DNA of 64,000 nt, from the NCBI RefSeq assembly GCF_900220985.1, contig NZ_OCPC01000004.1:124001-188000 (forward strand). The letters run 5' to 3'. This document shows positions 46,587 to 57,624 of the stretch, in pieces. Each line of letters starts with the position of its first letter. The stretch's first letter is position 1. The position numbers and the translations under genes are program-made. The notes below the pieces were generated by a model. The model was not told the origin of the DNA. It ran no database searches and saw only the letters and a program-made list of their open reading frames with translations. The stretch comes from Parahoeflea halophila (GTDB lineage: Bacteria; Pseudomonadota; Alphaproteobacteria; Rhizobiales; Rhizobiaceae).

Positions 46587-46787
46587 CGTCAGACCGAAAG
46601 CCCGGTCAGCAGGAAACAGATAGCACGCATCAGCTGGATTCCCCATTGATCGGAATGCCTGCGCACTCCCGCGGCGCTGTGGGCCTTGATTTTTGCTGCC
46701 CGAACGTCGATATGCGAGGCATCTATCCGGGTCATGGCGTAATACGCAGACCCAAGACATTATCAAAACAGTCAGGACATGCACAAC

Positions 46788-47432
46788 ATGAGCGATGAAA
46801 GCCAGGGCCGCGAACACGACAACCCGCAGGCAGACGCCGCATCCAAGGCTGAGGAAGCCGCAGCAGCACCCGCCCCGGAAACGGAACCCGATCCGGTCGA
46901 AGTGCTCAAGGCCGAGGTTTCCGACCTCAGGGACCAGCGGCTGCGCATGGCGGCCGAGATGGAAAACCTGCGCCGCCGCACCGCGCGCGAGATCAAGGAT
47001 GCCAAGACCTTTGCAATCTCGGGCTTTGCCCGTGACATGCTGCAGGTTTCCGACAATCTCCAGCGCGCTCTTGCTGCCGTGCCGGAGCAGGGCGAGACCA
47101 CGGATGACAATGGTCTGAAAACCCTTGTCGAGGGCGTTGAACTGACCGAGCGCGCGATGATCTCGACGCTGGAACGTCACGGGGTGCGCAAGCTTGAGCC
47201 GATGGGCCAGAAGTTCGACCCGAACTACCACCAGGCGATGTACGAGGTTCCCAACACCGAGGTTGCCAACAACACGGTAGTTGATGTGATCCAGCCCGGT
47301 TACGTGATCGGCGACCGCATGCTGCGCCCGGCCATGGTCGGTGTCTCCAAGGGTGGGCCGAAAGATGCTGCCCCTACGGCAGACGCCCCGGAATCCGATG
47401 GACCGGACCCGGCCTCGGGTTACGACGTCTGA
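46788..47432 (+). CDS. grpE: Nucleotide exchange factor GrpE
   Basis: Releases ADP from DnaK. An acidic, disordered N terminus is followed by the long helix ([20 protein letters not shown]) and the beta domain ending [21 protein letters not shown], given in outline. I start at 46788 because AGGA is 10 bp upstream; the ATG at 46779 has only 1 bp of spacing. 214 residues. It is in the usual hrcA-grpE order. Confidence 0.95.
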   Translation: MSDESQGREHDNPQADAASKAEEAAAAPAPETEPDPVEVLKAEVSDLRDQRLRMAAEMENLRRRTAREIKDAKTFAISGFARDMLQVSDNLQRALAAVPEQGETTDDNGLKTLVEGVELTERAMISTLERHGVRKLEPMGQKFDPNYHQAMYEVPNTEVANNTVVDVIQPGYVIGDRMLRPAMVGVSKGGPKDAAPTADAPESDGPDPASGYDV

Positions 47433-47460
47433 GCTGATTTTCGGCGGGGAAGGAAGATTT

Positions 47461-48096
47461 ATGAACCCGCTTGAAGCACTTGATTATGCCGGTGTCGCCG
47501 TCTTTGCCGCCACCGGCGCACTGGCGGCGTCGCGCAAGCAGCTTGACATGATCGGTTTCGTGTTTCTGGCCGCTGTCACCGGCATCGGCGGAGGTACTTT
47601 CCGCGACATCGTGCTCGGCGCCACCCCGGTGTTCTGGGTTAACAATCCCACCTACCTGATCGTCTGCGTCATCGTCGCCGTGCTTGTGTATTTCACCGCT
47701 CATCTGGTGGAATCGCGCTACCGCTTGCTGCTCTGGCTCGATGCTGCCGGCTTGTCGGCCTACGCGGTCATGGGCGCCGCCAAGGGACTGGCGCTTAGCG
47801 GCTCGCCGATCGTGGCCATAGTGACCGGCATGATGACGGCGACGCTGGGCGGCATCCTGCGGGATCTGTTGTCAGGCGAACCGTCAGTGTTGATGCGGCC
47901 TGAAATCTACGTTTCTGCGGCTCTGGTCGGCGCCGGTGGGTTCGTTGTTGCCAGCCTGCTTGGCGCGCCGTTGATAGTTGCCTCAGCCGTTGGCGTTGTT
48001 GCCGCATTTGCTGTCCGCGGTGGCGCCATTCGCTACAGCTGGGCATTCACCCCCTACCGCTCCCGCGCCGGACGGCCGCCCGAAGACGTGATTTAA
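47461..48096 (+). CDS. TRIC-type (UPF0126) membrane cation channel
   Basis: 211 residues, almost wholly hydrophobic, about seven helices. The internal duplication of the family is visible: GIGGGTFRDIVLG in the first half and TLGGILRDLLSG in the second. Bacterial TRIC proteins are monovalent cation channels. The start at 47461 follows GGAAGGA. It begins 28 bp after grpE and is convergent with the adenosine kinase gene. Confidence 0.9.
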   Translation: MNPLEALDYAGVAVFAATGALAASRKQLDMIGFVFLAAVTGIGGGTFRDIVLGATPVFWVNNPTYLIVCVIVAVLVYFTAHLVESRYRLLLWLDAAGLSAYAVMGAAKGLALSGSPIVAIVTGMMTATLGGILRDLLSGEPSVLMRPEIYVSAALVGAGGFVVASLLGAPLIVASAVGVVAAFAVRGGAIRYSWAFTPYRSRAGRPPEDVI

Positions 48097-48125
48097 CTCT
48101 TTGTCAGTCTCCGGTTGGCCGGCAC

Positions 48126-49118
48126 TCAGCCAAGTCCGGCCTTGCTTGCGGCATCCTTGAGAGACAGTTGCGGCCGCGGCCCAATCTGCTGGATAACAAG
48201 GCCGGCGGCCAGGCTTCCCAGCCTGCCGCAGACATCAAGCGGCTTGCCATTTGCATAGCCGTGCAGGAAGCCCGCCGCGTAGAGATCTCCGGCGCCGGTG
48301 GTGTCAACCAGCTCGTCGATGTCGATGGCGTCGATGTCATGACGTTCGTCACCGCGCACAATCACCGAGCCGTGCTCCGAGCGGGTAATGATGGCGAGCT
48401 TGCAGTCCTTGCGGATCTGCGAGACGGCATGCTCGAAATCGTCGGTTTCGTAGAGCGATTTGGCCTCATCGGCATTGGCAAACACGATGTCGACGGTGCC
48501 CGAGCGCATCAGCTCCAGAAACTCTTCGCGGTACCGCGCGACGCAGAACGGATCAGACAGCGTGATCGAGGTCTCGCGGCCGTTGCCGTGCGCAATCTCG
48601 GCGCAAAGCCGGATCGCATCCTTGGCCCGCGGTGGGTCCCACAGATAGCCTTCGAAATAGGTCACCTTTGCATCGGCCACCACATCTTCCTCGATGTCTT
48701 CAGGCCCAAGTTCGACGCAAGCACCGAGATAGGTGTTCATCGAGCGCTCGCCATCGGGCGTGATGAAGATCATCGATCGCGCCGTTGGCGGGGTGCCGTC
48801 GAGCGGCTTGGTATCGAAATGAACGCCAAGCGCGCGGATGTCGTGCGTGAAGATCTCGCCCAGCTGGTCGGCGGAGACCTTGCCGAAATAGGCCGAACGA
48901 CTGCCGAAACTGGCAATCCCCGCAGCCGTGTTGCCGGCGCTGCCGCCCGACGCCTCGATCGCCGGTCCCATGTGCGAATAGAGCAGCTTGGCCCGTTCGG
49001 CGTCGATAAGGTTCATCGCGCCCTTGATGATGGAGTTGTCGGCGAGGAAGGCCTCGTCACAGCGGGCAATGATATCGACAATGGCATTGCCGATGCAAAG
49101 GACATCAAAACGGCTCAT
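48126..49118 (-). CDS. PfkB-family adenosine kinase
   Basis: Phosphorylates adenosine or a similar sugar/nucleoside using ATP. 330 residues from the ATG at 49118; the open frame to 49175 overlaps the ATPase gene. PfkB signature 1 is SGGSAGNTAAGIASFG and signature 2 is DTTGAGDLYAAGFLHG, with the catalytic Asp. Adenosine kinase is the usual annotation in rhizobia. It lies 40 bp downstream of the P-loop ATPase gene. Confidence 0.9.
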   Translation of the reverse strand: MSRFDVLCIGNAIVDIIARCDEAFLADNSIIKGAMNLIDAERAKLLYSHMGPAIEASGGSAGNTAAGIASFGSRSAYFGKVSADQLGEIFTHDIRALGVHFDTKPLDGTPPTARSMIFITPDGERSMNTYLGACVELGPEDIEEDVVADAKVTYFEGYLWDPPRAKDAIRLCAEIAHGNGRETSITLSDPFCVARYREEFLELMRSGTVDIVFANADEAKSLYETDDFEHAVSQIRKDCKLAIITRSEHGSVIVRGDERHDIDAIDIDELVDTTGAGDLYAAGFLHGYANGKPLDVCGRLGSLAAGLVIQQIGPRPQLSLKDAASKAGLG

Positions 49119-49158
49119 GAGGACTCTTGTCTGTTTGCGCGAGGGGTTCGGCTCTTTC

Positions 49159-49734
49159 TTAACCTTTTTGGGCACGATTGGAAGGCTTGAGCTTTGGCAA
49201 TTCGGCCAATGCCTGCTCGACGAACGTTACCCTGTCAGGAACGGGCAGGCGCGGAACCTCAACCAGATCGTACCCTGCCTCGGCATAAGCAGCGGTATTG
49301 ACTTCGTAATCCCGGAGCGCAAACTGGAAATCGTGCTGTCGCTCGGCGTCTTGCTCAAAGATTTCTCGCCACGGCGGGCAGACGAATACCGGCTGGTCGA
49401 ACCGGCGCACGATAGCGGCCTGTAGCATCTGTTCAGGCACAGGTTGCGAGATTACCGTACAATAGGCGATTGCCTCGACAAAACTGCGGTCGTGAATAAC
49501 CCACTTGGCATCCGAAATCCGGACCTGGTCGAAAGCAGCAATCGAGCGCGCGAAGAGGAGGTGCATGAACGCAGCACGGTCTTCCCAGGGCAATGCCGCC
49601 CCCTGGGCCGCCAACTGTTCAGCGACAATCTGTCTGCCAGCCTCCGGAACTGTGCGGTATCCCTTTTCTGAAAGCGCTGCGATCAGGCTGGATTTGCCTG
49701 CACCGGACGCACCGGTGATTACGAAGTTTGCCAT
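49159..49734 (-). CDS. P-loop ATPase/kinase-like protein (AAA_28-like)
   Basis: 191 residues. Walker A GASGAGKSS near residues 8-16, then EAGRQIVAEQL, DRAAFMHLLFARSI, HDRSFVEAIAYC. This pattern fits small nucleotide or metabolite kinase-like ATPases of unknown substrate. It is followed directly by the adenosine kinase gene, so the pair may share a nucleotide-salvage role, but this is inference. Confidence 0.82.
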   Translation of the reverse strand: MANFVITGASGAGKSSLIAALSEKGYRTVPEAGRQIVAEQLAAQGAALPWEDRAAFMHLLFARSIAAFDQVRISDAKWVIHDRSFVEAIAYCTVISQPVPEQMLQAAIVRRFDQPVFVCPPWREIFEQDAERQHDFQFALRDYEVNTAAYAEAGYDLVEVPRLPVPDRVTFVEQALAELPKLKPSNRAQKG

Positions 49735-49811
49735 CGCACGTGGTCCGTTGGCCGGATTGCCACAAAAACTCCTTCCACAGGCACTTCGAATCGTTGTCGG
49801 CCTGGCTGGCC

Positions 49812-52589
49812 TCAGCCTGCTTGCCTTTCCGTCAGCCGCCGCTTGAGTTCGTACAGGGCTTCAAGCGCCTCACGCGGCGTCATCTCGTCCGGGTTCAGTG
49901 CTGTCAGATAGGCATCGGACAGAGACGGCCCTCTGGCCGGTTTTGTGGGTTCGCGGGCTGCAGGCACAGCAAACAGCGGCAGATCATCGACCAGCCGTGC
50001 CGCCGGGTTCTCGCGCTCGCTGGTTTCCAGCAGCTGCAGCACCTCCCGTGCCCGCGCCACTACGGCATCGGGAAGACCGGCCAGCCGCGCCACCTGAATC
50101 CCGTAGGAACGGTCGGCGGCACCGGCACCGACCTCGTGCAGGAACACCACATCGCCCTGCCATTCCTTGACCTTCATGGTCGCGTTTGAAAGCCGCGGCA
50201 GCTTTTCCGACAATGCCGTGAGTTCGTGGAAATGCGTGGCGAATAGTCCGCGGCAACAGTTCTGCGCATGCAGATGCTCGACCGCCGCCCAGGCAATCGA
50301 CAACCCGTCGAAGGTCGCCGTGCCGCGGCCGATCTCATCCAGAATGACCAAGGAGTGCGACGTTGCCTGATTGAGAATGGCCGCCGTCTCCACCATCTCG
50401 ACCATGAAGGTCGAGCGCCCGCGCGCCAGATCGTCAGATGCGCCGACGCGCGAAAACAGGCGGTCGACGACGCCGATATGGGCACTGCCTGCGGGTACGA
50501 AGGACCCCATCTGTGCCAGGATAGCGATCAGCGCGTTCTGTCTCAGGAAGGTCGATTTACCGCCCATGTTGGGACCGGTGAGCAGCCAGATCGCGCCGCC
50601 ATCGGAGCTCTCGCCGGGTGGCGAGAGGTTGCAGTCATTGGCCACAAAGGGCTGCTCTGCCTGTTTTCTCAGCGCTTGTTCGACCACTGGATGCCGGCCG
50701 GCCACGATCTCGAAAGCGAGACTGCCATCAACCCTCGGCCGGGAATAACCCTGTTCCTGCGCCAGTTCCGCCAGTGCCGCCGTCACGTCGATCACCGACA
50801 GCGCATCCGCGGCCGCCTTTATCGCATCGGCATGAGCCACGGCCATCAGCACCAGCTCGTCAAATGTTGCGAGCTCGATGCTCAGCGCCTGGCCTGCCGC
50901 ATTGGCGATACGGGTTTCCAGATCCGACAGTTCCGTGGTGGTGAACCGCATGGCGTTGGCCATGGTCTGCCGATGGATGAACCGCGCCTTGGCCTCGTCC
51001 CCCTCGGTCAGCGGCCCGGCGTTGAGCGCGGTCACCTCGATGAAATAGCCCAGCACATTATTGTGCTTGATCTTGAGCGAACGGACCCCGGTTTCCTCCG
51101 CATAGGAAAGCTGCAGTCCGGCAATCACCCTGCGCGATTGGTCCCTGAGAGCCCGCAGTTCGTCAAGCTCGGGAGAATGGCCCGCGCGCACGAAACCGCC
51201 GTCCCGCTTCATCAGCGGCAGTTCGTCATCGAGGGTTGCCGCCAATCGGGTGCCGATCTCTTCGGGAACCGCCTTCAGTGCAGCCACAGCCTTCCCGATA
51301 TGCGGTGGTGTGTCTTCGCTGTCAAACTGGCCGCCGATATCCCGCGCGGCTGTGAGTCCGGCCAGGATCGCGCCGAGATCACGCGGGCCGCCGCGGTTGA
51401 GTGCCAGGCGCGACAGCGCCCGCGGCATGTCCGCTACGCCCTTGAGCGCGCGGCGCAGTTTTTCGCTCAGACCGGGATTGGCGATCAGATGCGAGACGCC
51501 GTCGAGCCGCGCATTGATCGCGTCCGGGTCGGTCAATGGCGCCATCAGCCATTCGGCGAGCTTGCGCCCGCCACCGCCGGTGACCGTGCGGTCGACCGCC
51601 TTGATCAGGCTGCCCTGGCGTTCTCCTGACAGCGTCCGCACCAGCTCGAGGCTGGCACGTGTCGCCGGATCGATGAACATCCGTGCGCCGTCGCTCTCGC
51701 GCTCGGGCCGGCCCAGCGGCGGCCGCTCGGAAATCTGGGTCTTCTCGACATAGGCGATTGCAGCTGCCGCCGCGGCCAGTTCGGCGCGGCAAAAACTGCC
51801 GAACCCGTCGAGTGAGCCGACCTCGAAGAACCGGGCGATCCGGCCTTCCGCCGAGGCGCTGTCAAACAGCACCGCAGGCTGCGGCGCTGCCACGCGCCCG
51901 AGCTGGTCGACAAGCGGTCGAAGCTCCGGATCATGAAACACGTTGTCGGCCAGGATCAGCTCCCGCGGTTCGATCCGGGCGATATCGGCCAGCAGCCGCG
52001 CCAGCCGGCTTTCAGCCACGTGAAACGAGCCGGTGGAGATGTCGATCCAGGCCAGGCCGTATTGGGCTTCGCCCGAGCCCTTGACCCGCGCCAGCGCCAT
52101 CAGGAAGTTCGACTGCGACGGATCGAGCAGCTTCTCCTCGGTCAGCGTTCCCGGCGTCACAAGCCGGGTCACGTCACGCCGCACCACGGATTTCGAGCCG
52201 CGCTTCTTGGCCTCCGCCGGGTCCTCGGTCTGCTCGCAGACCGCGACCCGGAAGCCGAGCGAGATCAACTTCTGCAGATAATCATCGGCCGCATGCACCG
52301 GCACGCCGCACATGGGTATGTCCTGGCCCAGATGCTGGCCGCGCTTGGTCAGCGTGATGCCGAGCGCGCGGGACGCGTCGACCGCATCCTCGAAGAACAG
52401 CTCGTAGAAATCTCCCATCCGGTAGAACAAGAGCGAGTCCGGATTGTTCGCCTTGATCTCGATGAACTGCTCCATCATCGGCGTCGCCGTCGCCCGGCTT
52501 TCTGCCGTGGCAAGCTGGGCTGTCGTCAATATGGCAGGATTGAGCGGGGATTCGGCGTTCAAGATGAGATGCCTGTCTTGGTTTTTCAA
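49812..52589 (-). CDS. mutS: DNA mismatch repair protein MutS
   Basis: Recognises mismatches and small loops. The 925 residues include the mismatch-reading F-x-E (GDFYELF), Walker [11 protein letters not shown], Walker [17 protein letters not shown] and the C-terminal dimerisation segment. The first ATG (52589) precedes a 35-residue extension before MMEQFIEIK; relatives have a similar one. It is divergent from the malic enzyme gene, a neighbourhood common in rhizobia. Confidence 0.96.
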   Translation of the reverse strand: MKNQDRHLILNAESPLNPAILTTAQLATAESRATATPMMEQFIEIKANNPDSLLFYRMGDFYELFFEDAVDASRALGITLTKRGQHLGQDIPMCGVPVHAADDYLQKLISLGFRVAVCEQTEDPAEAKKRGSKSVVRRDVTRLVTPGTLTEEKLLDPSQSNFLMALARVKGSGEAQYGLAWIDISTGSFHVAESRLARLLADIARIEPRELILADNVFHDPELRPLVDQLGRVAAPQPAVLFDSASAEGRIARFFEVGSLDGFGSFCRAELAAAAAAIAYVEKTQISERPPLGRPERESDGARMFIDPATRASLELVRTLSGERQGSLIKAVDRTVTGGGGRKLAEWLMAPLTDPDAINARLDGVSHLIANPGLSEKLRRALKGVADMPRALSRLALNRGGPRDLGAILAGLTAARDIGGQFDSEDTPPHIGKAVAALKAVPEEIGTRLAATLDDELPLMKRDGGFVRAGHSPELDELRALRDQSRRVIAGLQLSYAEETGVRSLKIKHNNVLGYFIEVTALNAGPLTEGDEAKARFIHRQTMANAMRFTTTELSDLETRIANAAGQALSIELATFDELVLMAVAHADAIKAAADALSVIDVTAALAELAQEQGYSRPRVDGSLAFEIVAGRHPVVEQALRKQAEQPFVANDCNLSPPGESSDGGAIWLLTGPNMGGKSTFLRQNALIAILAQMGSFVPAGSAHIGVVDRLFSRVGASDDLARGRSTFMVEMVETAAILNQATSHSLVILDEIGRGTATFDGLSIAWAAVEHLHAQNCCRGLFATHFHELTALSEKLPRLSNATMKVKEWQGDVVFLHEVGAGAADRSYGIQVARLAGLPDAVVARAREVLQLLETSERENPAARLVDDLPLFAVPAAREPTKPARGPSLSDAYLTALNPDEMTPREALEALYELKRRLTERQAG

Positions 52590-52720
52590 ACATTCGCGAT
52601 GTAAGCTTTAAAGGTTGCGCGGCTTTACAGCCCGCTGCCGCCACCCTAACGGTGGGGGTGTATCAAAGACAACAGCTACGAGGCGCCATACACAAGGTCG
52701 CCCACAACGGGATGGAACAT

Positions 52721-55006
52721 ATGCCGCGGACGGACAAGTCAGATCGCTCGATTTCTCAAGTCACCGATCAGGAGGCGCTGGATTTCCATGCCCGCGGCAG
52801 GCCCGGCAAGCTCGAGATCAACCCGACCAAGCCGATGGCGACACAGCGTGATCTCTCGCTCGCCTATTCGCCCGGCGTCGCGGTGCCGGTCAAGGCGATC
52901 TCCGAAGATCCGTCCCGAGCCTTTGATTACACCGCCAAGGGCAATCTGGTCGCGGTGATCTCGAACGGTACCGCCATCCTGGGGATGGGCAATCTCGGCG
53001 CGCTGGCCTCCAAGCCGGTGATGGAAGGCAAGTCGGTGCTGTTCAAACGCTTTGCCGATGTCGACTCCATCGACCTGGAGGTCGACACCGAGAATGTCGA
53101 CGAATTTGTCAATTCCGTCCGCTTTCTCGGACCCAGTTTCGGCGGCATCAATCTCGAGGACATCAAGGCACCCGATTGCTTCATCATCGAGCAGCGGCTG
53201 CGTGAGCTCATGGACATTCCGGTGTTTCATGACGACCAGCACGGCACCGCCATCATCGCGGTTGCGGGTCTCATCAACGCCTTGCACCTGACCGACCGGG
53301 ACCTCAAGACCACGAAACTTGTCTGCAATGGCGCTGGCGCCGCGGCGATTGCCTGTGTCGAACTGGTCAAGGCAATGGGCTTCTCGCCGGAAAACATCAT
53401 TCTGTGCGACACCAAGGGCGTGATCCACAAGGACCGCACCGAAGGCATGAACCAGTGGAAATCCGGCCATGCTGCGCAGACCAAGGCGCGCTCGCTGGCG
53501 GATGCCATGGAAGGCGCCGACGTCTTTTTCGGTCTTTCGGCAAAGGGCGCGCTGACGCCCGAGATGGTCGCCTCGATGGCGAAAAACCCGATCATCTTCG
53601 CCATGGCCAATCCCGATCCGGAGATCACGCCGGAGGAGGTTGCAAGCATCCGCAATGATGCGATCATGGCCACCGGCCGCTCGGATTACCCCAACCAGGT
53701 CAACAATGTCCTGGGCTTTCCCTACATCTTTCGCGGCGCGCTCGATGTACGGGCATCGACGATCAACGACGCCATGAAGATTGCGGCTGCCAATGCGCTG
53801 GCCGAGCTAGCCCGTGAAGACGTGCCCGATGATGTCGCCGCGGCCTATCAGGGTGTGCGGCCCCGCTTCGGTCCGCAATACATCATTCCGGTGCCCTTCG
53901 ACCCGCGCCTGATCTCGGCCATACCGGTGGCCGTTGCCAAGGCGGCGATGGAATCGGGTGTGGCGCAGAAGCCGATCCTCAACATGGAGGCCTATGCTCA
54001 GGAACTCTCCGCCCGGCGCGATCCGATCGCCTCGACGCTGCAACGGCTTTACGAGCGGGTCCGCCGGCATCCCAAGCGTGTGGTCTTTGCCGAGGGCGAG
54101 GAAGAGCAGGTCATGCGCGCCGCGGTGTCCTACGTCAACCAGAAGCTCGGCACGGCCTGCCTTCTCGGCCGCGAGGAGCAGATGCGCGAAACCGCCAAGC
54201 TTGCGGGCATCGATCTCGACCGCACCGGCATCGAGCTGGTCAATGCCCGCGTCTCGCGCCGGGTCGAGGCCTATACCGATTATCTCTACGCGAGGCTGCA
54301 GCGCAAAGGTTATCTGCATCGCGACTGCCAGCGGCTGATAAACACCGACCGTAATCATTTCGGGGCCTGCATGGTGGCGCTTGGCGATGCCGACGCAATG
54401 GTGACCGGCACCACGCGAAATTACTCCACAGCACTGGAAGACATCCGCCGCTGCGTCGACGTCAAGCCCGGCCATCGGATGATCGGGGTGTCGCTGGCAC
54501 TGTGCCGCGGCCGTACGGTGTTTGTCGCCGACACTGCTGTTATCGACATGCCGAATTCGGAAGAGCTGGCCGATATTGCCGAGGAAGCAGCCGGCATGGC
54601 CCGCAGGCTGGGTTACGAGCCACGGGTGGCGATGCTGGCCTATTCCACTTTCGGCCACCCCACCGGCGAACGCTCGGAACGGGTGCGCGATGCGGTCAGG
54701 ATCCTCGACAAGCGCCGGGTTGATTTCGAGTATGACGGCGAGATGGCCGCCGATGTGGCGCTCAATTCGAAGGTGCTTGAGCAGTATCCCTTCTGCCGCC
54801 TCTCAGGCACGGCCAATGTGCTGGTCATGCCGGCCTTTCACTCGGCCTCGATCTCGACCAAGATGCTGCAGGAGCTCGGCGGCTCCACCGTCATCGGCCC
54901 TCTGCTGGTCGGCCTCGACAAGTCGATCCAGATCGTCTCGATGGGCGCCAAGGATTCCGACATCGTCAACATGGCGGCGATCGCGGCCTACAACGCGTCG
55001 AGCTGA
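52721..55006 (+). CDS. maeB: Malic enzyme with C-terminal phosphotransacetylase-like domain
   Basis: Oxidative decarboxylation of malate to pyruvate with NAD(P). The N-terminal malic domain has AYSPGVAVPVKAI and HDDQHGTAI; the nucleotide domain has NGAGAAAIACVELVKAM. The C-terminal third (from about residue 430) is PTA-like (RVVFAEGEEEQVMRAAV, VKPGHRMIGVSL), thought to be regulatory or structural rather than catalytic. About 761 residues from 52721; an ATG at 52712 is equally possible. In rhizobia such enzymes feed pyruvate during growth on C4-dicarboxylates. Confidence 0.95.
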   Translation: MPRTDKSDRSISQVTDQEALDFHARGRPGKLEINPTKPMATQRDLSLAYSPGVAVPVKAISEDPSRAFDYTAKGNLVAVISNGTAILGMGNLGALASKPVMEGKSVLFKRFADVDSIDLEVDTENVDEFVNSVRFLGPSFGGINLEDIKAPDCFIIEQRLRELMDIPVFHDDQHGTAIIAVAGLINALHLTDRDLKTTKLVCNGAGAAAIACVELVKAMGFSPENIILCDTKGVIHKDRTEGMNQWKSGHAAQTKARSLADAMEGADVFFGLSAKGALTPEMVASMAKNPIIFAMANPDPEITPEEVASIRNDAIMATGRSDYPNQVNNVLGFPYIFRGALDVRASTINDAMKIAAANALAELAREDVPDDVAAAYQGVRPRFGPQYIIPVPFDPRLISAIPVAVAKAAMESGVAQKPILNMEAYAQELSARRDPIASTLQRLYERVRRHPKRVVFAEGEEEQVMRAAVSYVNQKLGTACLLGREEQMRETAKLAGIDLDRTGIELVNARVSRRVEAYTDYLYARLQRKGYLHRDCQRLINTDRNHFGACMVALGDADAMVTGTTRNYSTALEDIRRCVDVKPGHRMIGVSLALCRGRTVFVADTAVIDMPNSEELADIAEEAAGMARRLGYEPRVAMLAYSTFGHPTGERSERVRDAVRILDKRRVDFEYDGEMAADVALNSKVLEQYPFCRLSGTANVLVMPAFHSASISTKMLQELGGSTVIGPLLVGLDKSIQIVSMGAKDSDIVNMAAIAAYNASS

Positions 55007-55116
55007 GGCTGATTCCGGCGGTTTGAAAAGCCTGCTCCGGAAAAGCACAGCCCAAGACGCGTGGCAGCGGGATGTTTCGATCACAAGCGGAGGCGGCTTG
55101 ACTGCGCTTGCGCTCT

Positions 55117-55935
55117 TCACGCGCTCTTGAGCAACGGCGGTTTGTCCGCACGCGGCGGCGCTTCCGCGGCCTGCGGCTTGCGAACGTACCAGAGCGTCCT
55201 GCCCCCGAGAGTCAGTTGTTCCAGCTCGGCCGGCTGGTCTGCGAAGAACTCGTCCACAGCCCGCGACGCGCCTGGCCATTTCGGCTCGGCGTAGTCGTCA
55301 AACACCACGATGCCACCCGGGACCAATTGGTCGTAGAGCGCGTTGAGGCAGTCGAGATGCGATTCGTAGATATCGCAATCGATGAACATGAAGCAGTATT
55401 TGCGCCTGGGCATCCGTGGCAGCGTGTCGGAGAAGAACCCTTTCACCACGTGGCCGTTGACCCGGTAGGCGTCGAAGAATGACACGAGACGCCCCGGTAC
55501 GTCCGTTGCATGACGGAACTTGCGGCGAATCTTGAAGCGGAAACGAAATGGGCCAAGATCTGTATCCAGGATCCGGTCCTGGGGAAAACCCTCGAAACTG
55601 TCACAGGCAAAAAGCCGCTTGCCGGGAGCGAGATCGCGCATCCTGCGGCCCATCAGGCGGGTGCTGCTGCCACGGTAGACGCCACATTCGATGACGTCAC
55701 CCTCATGCTTGAGGCTTTCCTGCAGAAGCCGGATCAGCGGGCTCTGAGTGCACTCGTTATCCAGCCGGTGCCAGTATTCCACCTGGCCGGCTTCTGTTTC
55801 CATCAGCGTTGCGATCTCGTCGTCGTGACTGATCCGGAGCCGGTCAACCCGCTTCATCGCCGAACCGCCATTCGCAGGCACCGGTCTGTCAATTGAGCGA
55901 CCTTTTCCGATTGCGGCACTGACTTGAACCTTCAC
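55117..55935 (-). CDS. TylF/MycF-family O-methyltransferase
   Basis: 272 residues from a GTG at 55935; an ATG at 55857 is also possible, and neither has a strong ribosome site. The SAM site appears as VIECGVYRGSSTRLMG. Metal-binding residues are in FIDCDIYESHLDCL and VVFDDYAEPKWPGA. TylF-type enzymes methylate sugar hydroxyls in macrolides and polysaccharides. Near an O-antigen-ligase-like gene, a role in surface-polysaccharide decoration is plausible but unproven. Confidence 0.83.
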   Translation of the reverse strand: MKVQVSAAIGKGRSIDRPVPANGGSAMKRVDRLRISHDDEIATLMETEAGQVEYWHRLDNECTQSPLIRLLQESLKHEGDVIECGVYRGSSTRLMGRRMRDLAPGKRLFACDSFEGFPQDRILDTDLGPFRFRFKIRRKFRHATDVPGRLVSFFDAYRVNGHVVKGFFSDTLPRMPRRKYCFMFIDCDIYESHLDCLNALYDQLVPGGIVVFDDYAEPKWPGASRAVDEFFADQPAELEQLTLGGRTLWYVRKPQAAEAPPRADKPPLLKSA

Positions 55936-56258
55936 GGTGAGTTACCCGGCTTGCCGCAGACCGGGAGGACTTCGTCTGCTCCGGCTTGCATGCAGCATGA
56001 GAATCCAGACTGCCGCATTCATGGTTAATTTTGGCTTAATCGCGGCTTTTCGAAAGCGGTACTTGTCTGACGGATGTCGCCCATGAATACGATGCGGCCA
56101 CATATGCCCGGAGATCAAGGCGCACAAAGGACGACCATTCCATGACGGGATGAAATAATGACTGGCAAGGCCCGTCACCCCTGTGGACTTTGGTCCGAGC
56201 TTTGTTCAGTGTTGGCGGCCTTTCGGAGCTGGATCGAAAACGGAGATTTCAATCTTAG
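55936..56258. other. Intergenic region between the methyltransferase and O-antigen-ligase genes
   Basis: About 320 bp between divergent genes, with an AT-richer core near 56020-56045 (GGTTAATTTTGGCTTAATCG). It probably holds both promoters. No gene, RNA or repeat recognised. Confidence 0.4.
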
Positions 56259-57533
56259 ATGAGCGCCTTATCAGCTGAAGCACATGGCCTCAAATCCGGC
56301 ATGGTGTCGTTGCTGGCAAGCCTTGGCCTGATGGTATTTCTCGCTGCAAGCCTGTCTGTGCCGGGTGGGTATTCAATCGGCACCGCTATGATCGCCGTCG
56401 CGGGTCTGGTCTTTCTGGCGCGGCGCCTTGTTACCCGCGCTCGTCTGATACAGCCCACCCTGGCTGGAAAATTGCCTCTGGTCTTCATGGCTTTCGCGCT
56501 TGTCGGCGCGGCGATTAGCCTCTGGCAGCGGGCGCCGGCCGGCCACTACGAAATGTACATTCCGTTTCTGTGGGCGCCACTGATCTTCCTGGCCGTGCTG
56601 GACAGCCGGATCGATCGCCGCTTCGTATGGTTGGGGTGTCTGATTGGTGCCGCGCTTGCCTGCGCCGTTGCACTTCATCAATCGGTCTATCTTGGGCAAG
56701 AACGTCCCAGCGGGTTCCTCACCAGCCCGATTTTCTTTGGCAACAATTCGCTTCTGCTGGGATCTGTTGCGCTTGCCGGCAGACATGACCCGCCGTTCAA
56801 GCTGCCACGGTCCGTCTGGCTTGCTTTGTCATATGCCGGCTTTTTCCTTGGGTTTGCTGCCAGTTTGACGACCTTGTCAAAAGCAGGTTGGCCTTTTGCT
56901 CCACTCGTTTTGGTCTGGGTTGTCGTCGAAGATTTCTGGCACGCTACGAAGCGTGAAAAACTATCGATAGTGCTCGTGGTGGTAGCGATTGCCGCGCTTC
57001 TGCCGCTCATGCCGGTCGACAGGTACTTGGACCGGATCAACAGTGCCGCGACCGGCGCTTTGGAATGGTTCCACACAGGCGAAATGGTTGAAGGCTCTGT
57101 AGCGCCGCGTCTCGAGCTCTGGAAGCTGGGATTGACGATATGGCCGGAAAAACCATGGCTGGGACACACCCGGGAGGGGGTCTCCGAAAGAATCGAGGAA
57201 GTGTTTGCCCACGACCAGAAATCCCCCCAGTTGAGCAGCCTGGGTGCTCTGCACAGTGAACCGATACAGCTGTTGGCGGAGAAGGGCCTTTTCGGGCTGC
57301 TGAGCTGGGTACTGATGTATGTTGCACCGGCTCTGGTGTTCTGGCGCGCTTACTCGGGACCCGGTCAAGTCCGGAAAGTGCTGGGACAGGCCGGTCTCTT
57401 CACTCTGATCGGCTCATTCGTCTTCGGCCTGTCAGATACCTACCTGATTTGGAACGTGAACCGGCAGATCTTTGTTTTTCTCGTCATGACAATGGCAGCG
57501 CTGCTGCTTCTGGAACGCAACAAATCTGCATAG
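56259..57533 (+). CDS. O-antigen ligase/Wzy-like polysaccharide membrane protein
   Basis: 424 residues, about ten to twelve membrane helices with a larger periplasmic loop (residues about 265-345). The loop ends LSSLGALHSEPIQLLAEKG, matching the Wzy_C family motif with His and Glu (HSEPIQLLAEKGLFGL). Such proteins ligate or polymerise O-antigen-like glycans at the inner membrane. No other polysaccharide gene clusters with it apart from the divergent TylF-like methyltransferase, so the substrate is unknown. Confidence 0.85.
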   Translation: MSALSAEAHGLKSGMVSLLASLGLMVFLAASLSVPGGYSIGTAMIAVAGLVFLARRLVTRARLIQPTLAGKLPLVFMAFALVGAAISLWQRAPAGHYEMYIPFLWAPLIFLAVLDSRIDRRFVWLGCLIGAALACAVALHQSVYLGQERPSGFLTSPIFFGNNSLLLGSVALAGRHDPPFKLPRSVWLALSYAGFFLGFAASLTTLSKAGWPFAPLVLVWVVVEDFWHATKREKLSIVLVVVAIAALLPLMPVDRYLDRINSAATGALEWFHTGEMVEGSVAPRLELWKLGLTIWPEKPWLGHTREGVSERIEEVFAHDQKSPQLSSLGALHSEPIQLLAEKGLFGLLSWVLMYVAPALVFWRAYSGPGQVRKVLGQAGLFTLIGSFVFGLSDTYLIWNVNRQIFVFLVMTMAALLLLERNKSA

Positions 57534-57624
57534 CTTGCGGACGGATGTTGCGCGGCCGGCAGGCGTCCATTCAGGTGCAGCTTGTGCATACTCCGCCACG
57601 GCCTTGACGGTCGTCGGCCCGCTT

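Noticed and set aside
55942-56178. A 78-codon minus-strand frame
   Set aside because: Composition looks random and no domain is recognised. It occupies the likely promoter region between divergent genes.
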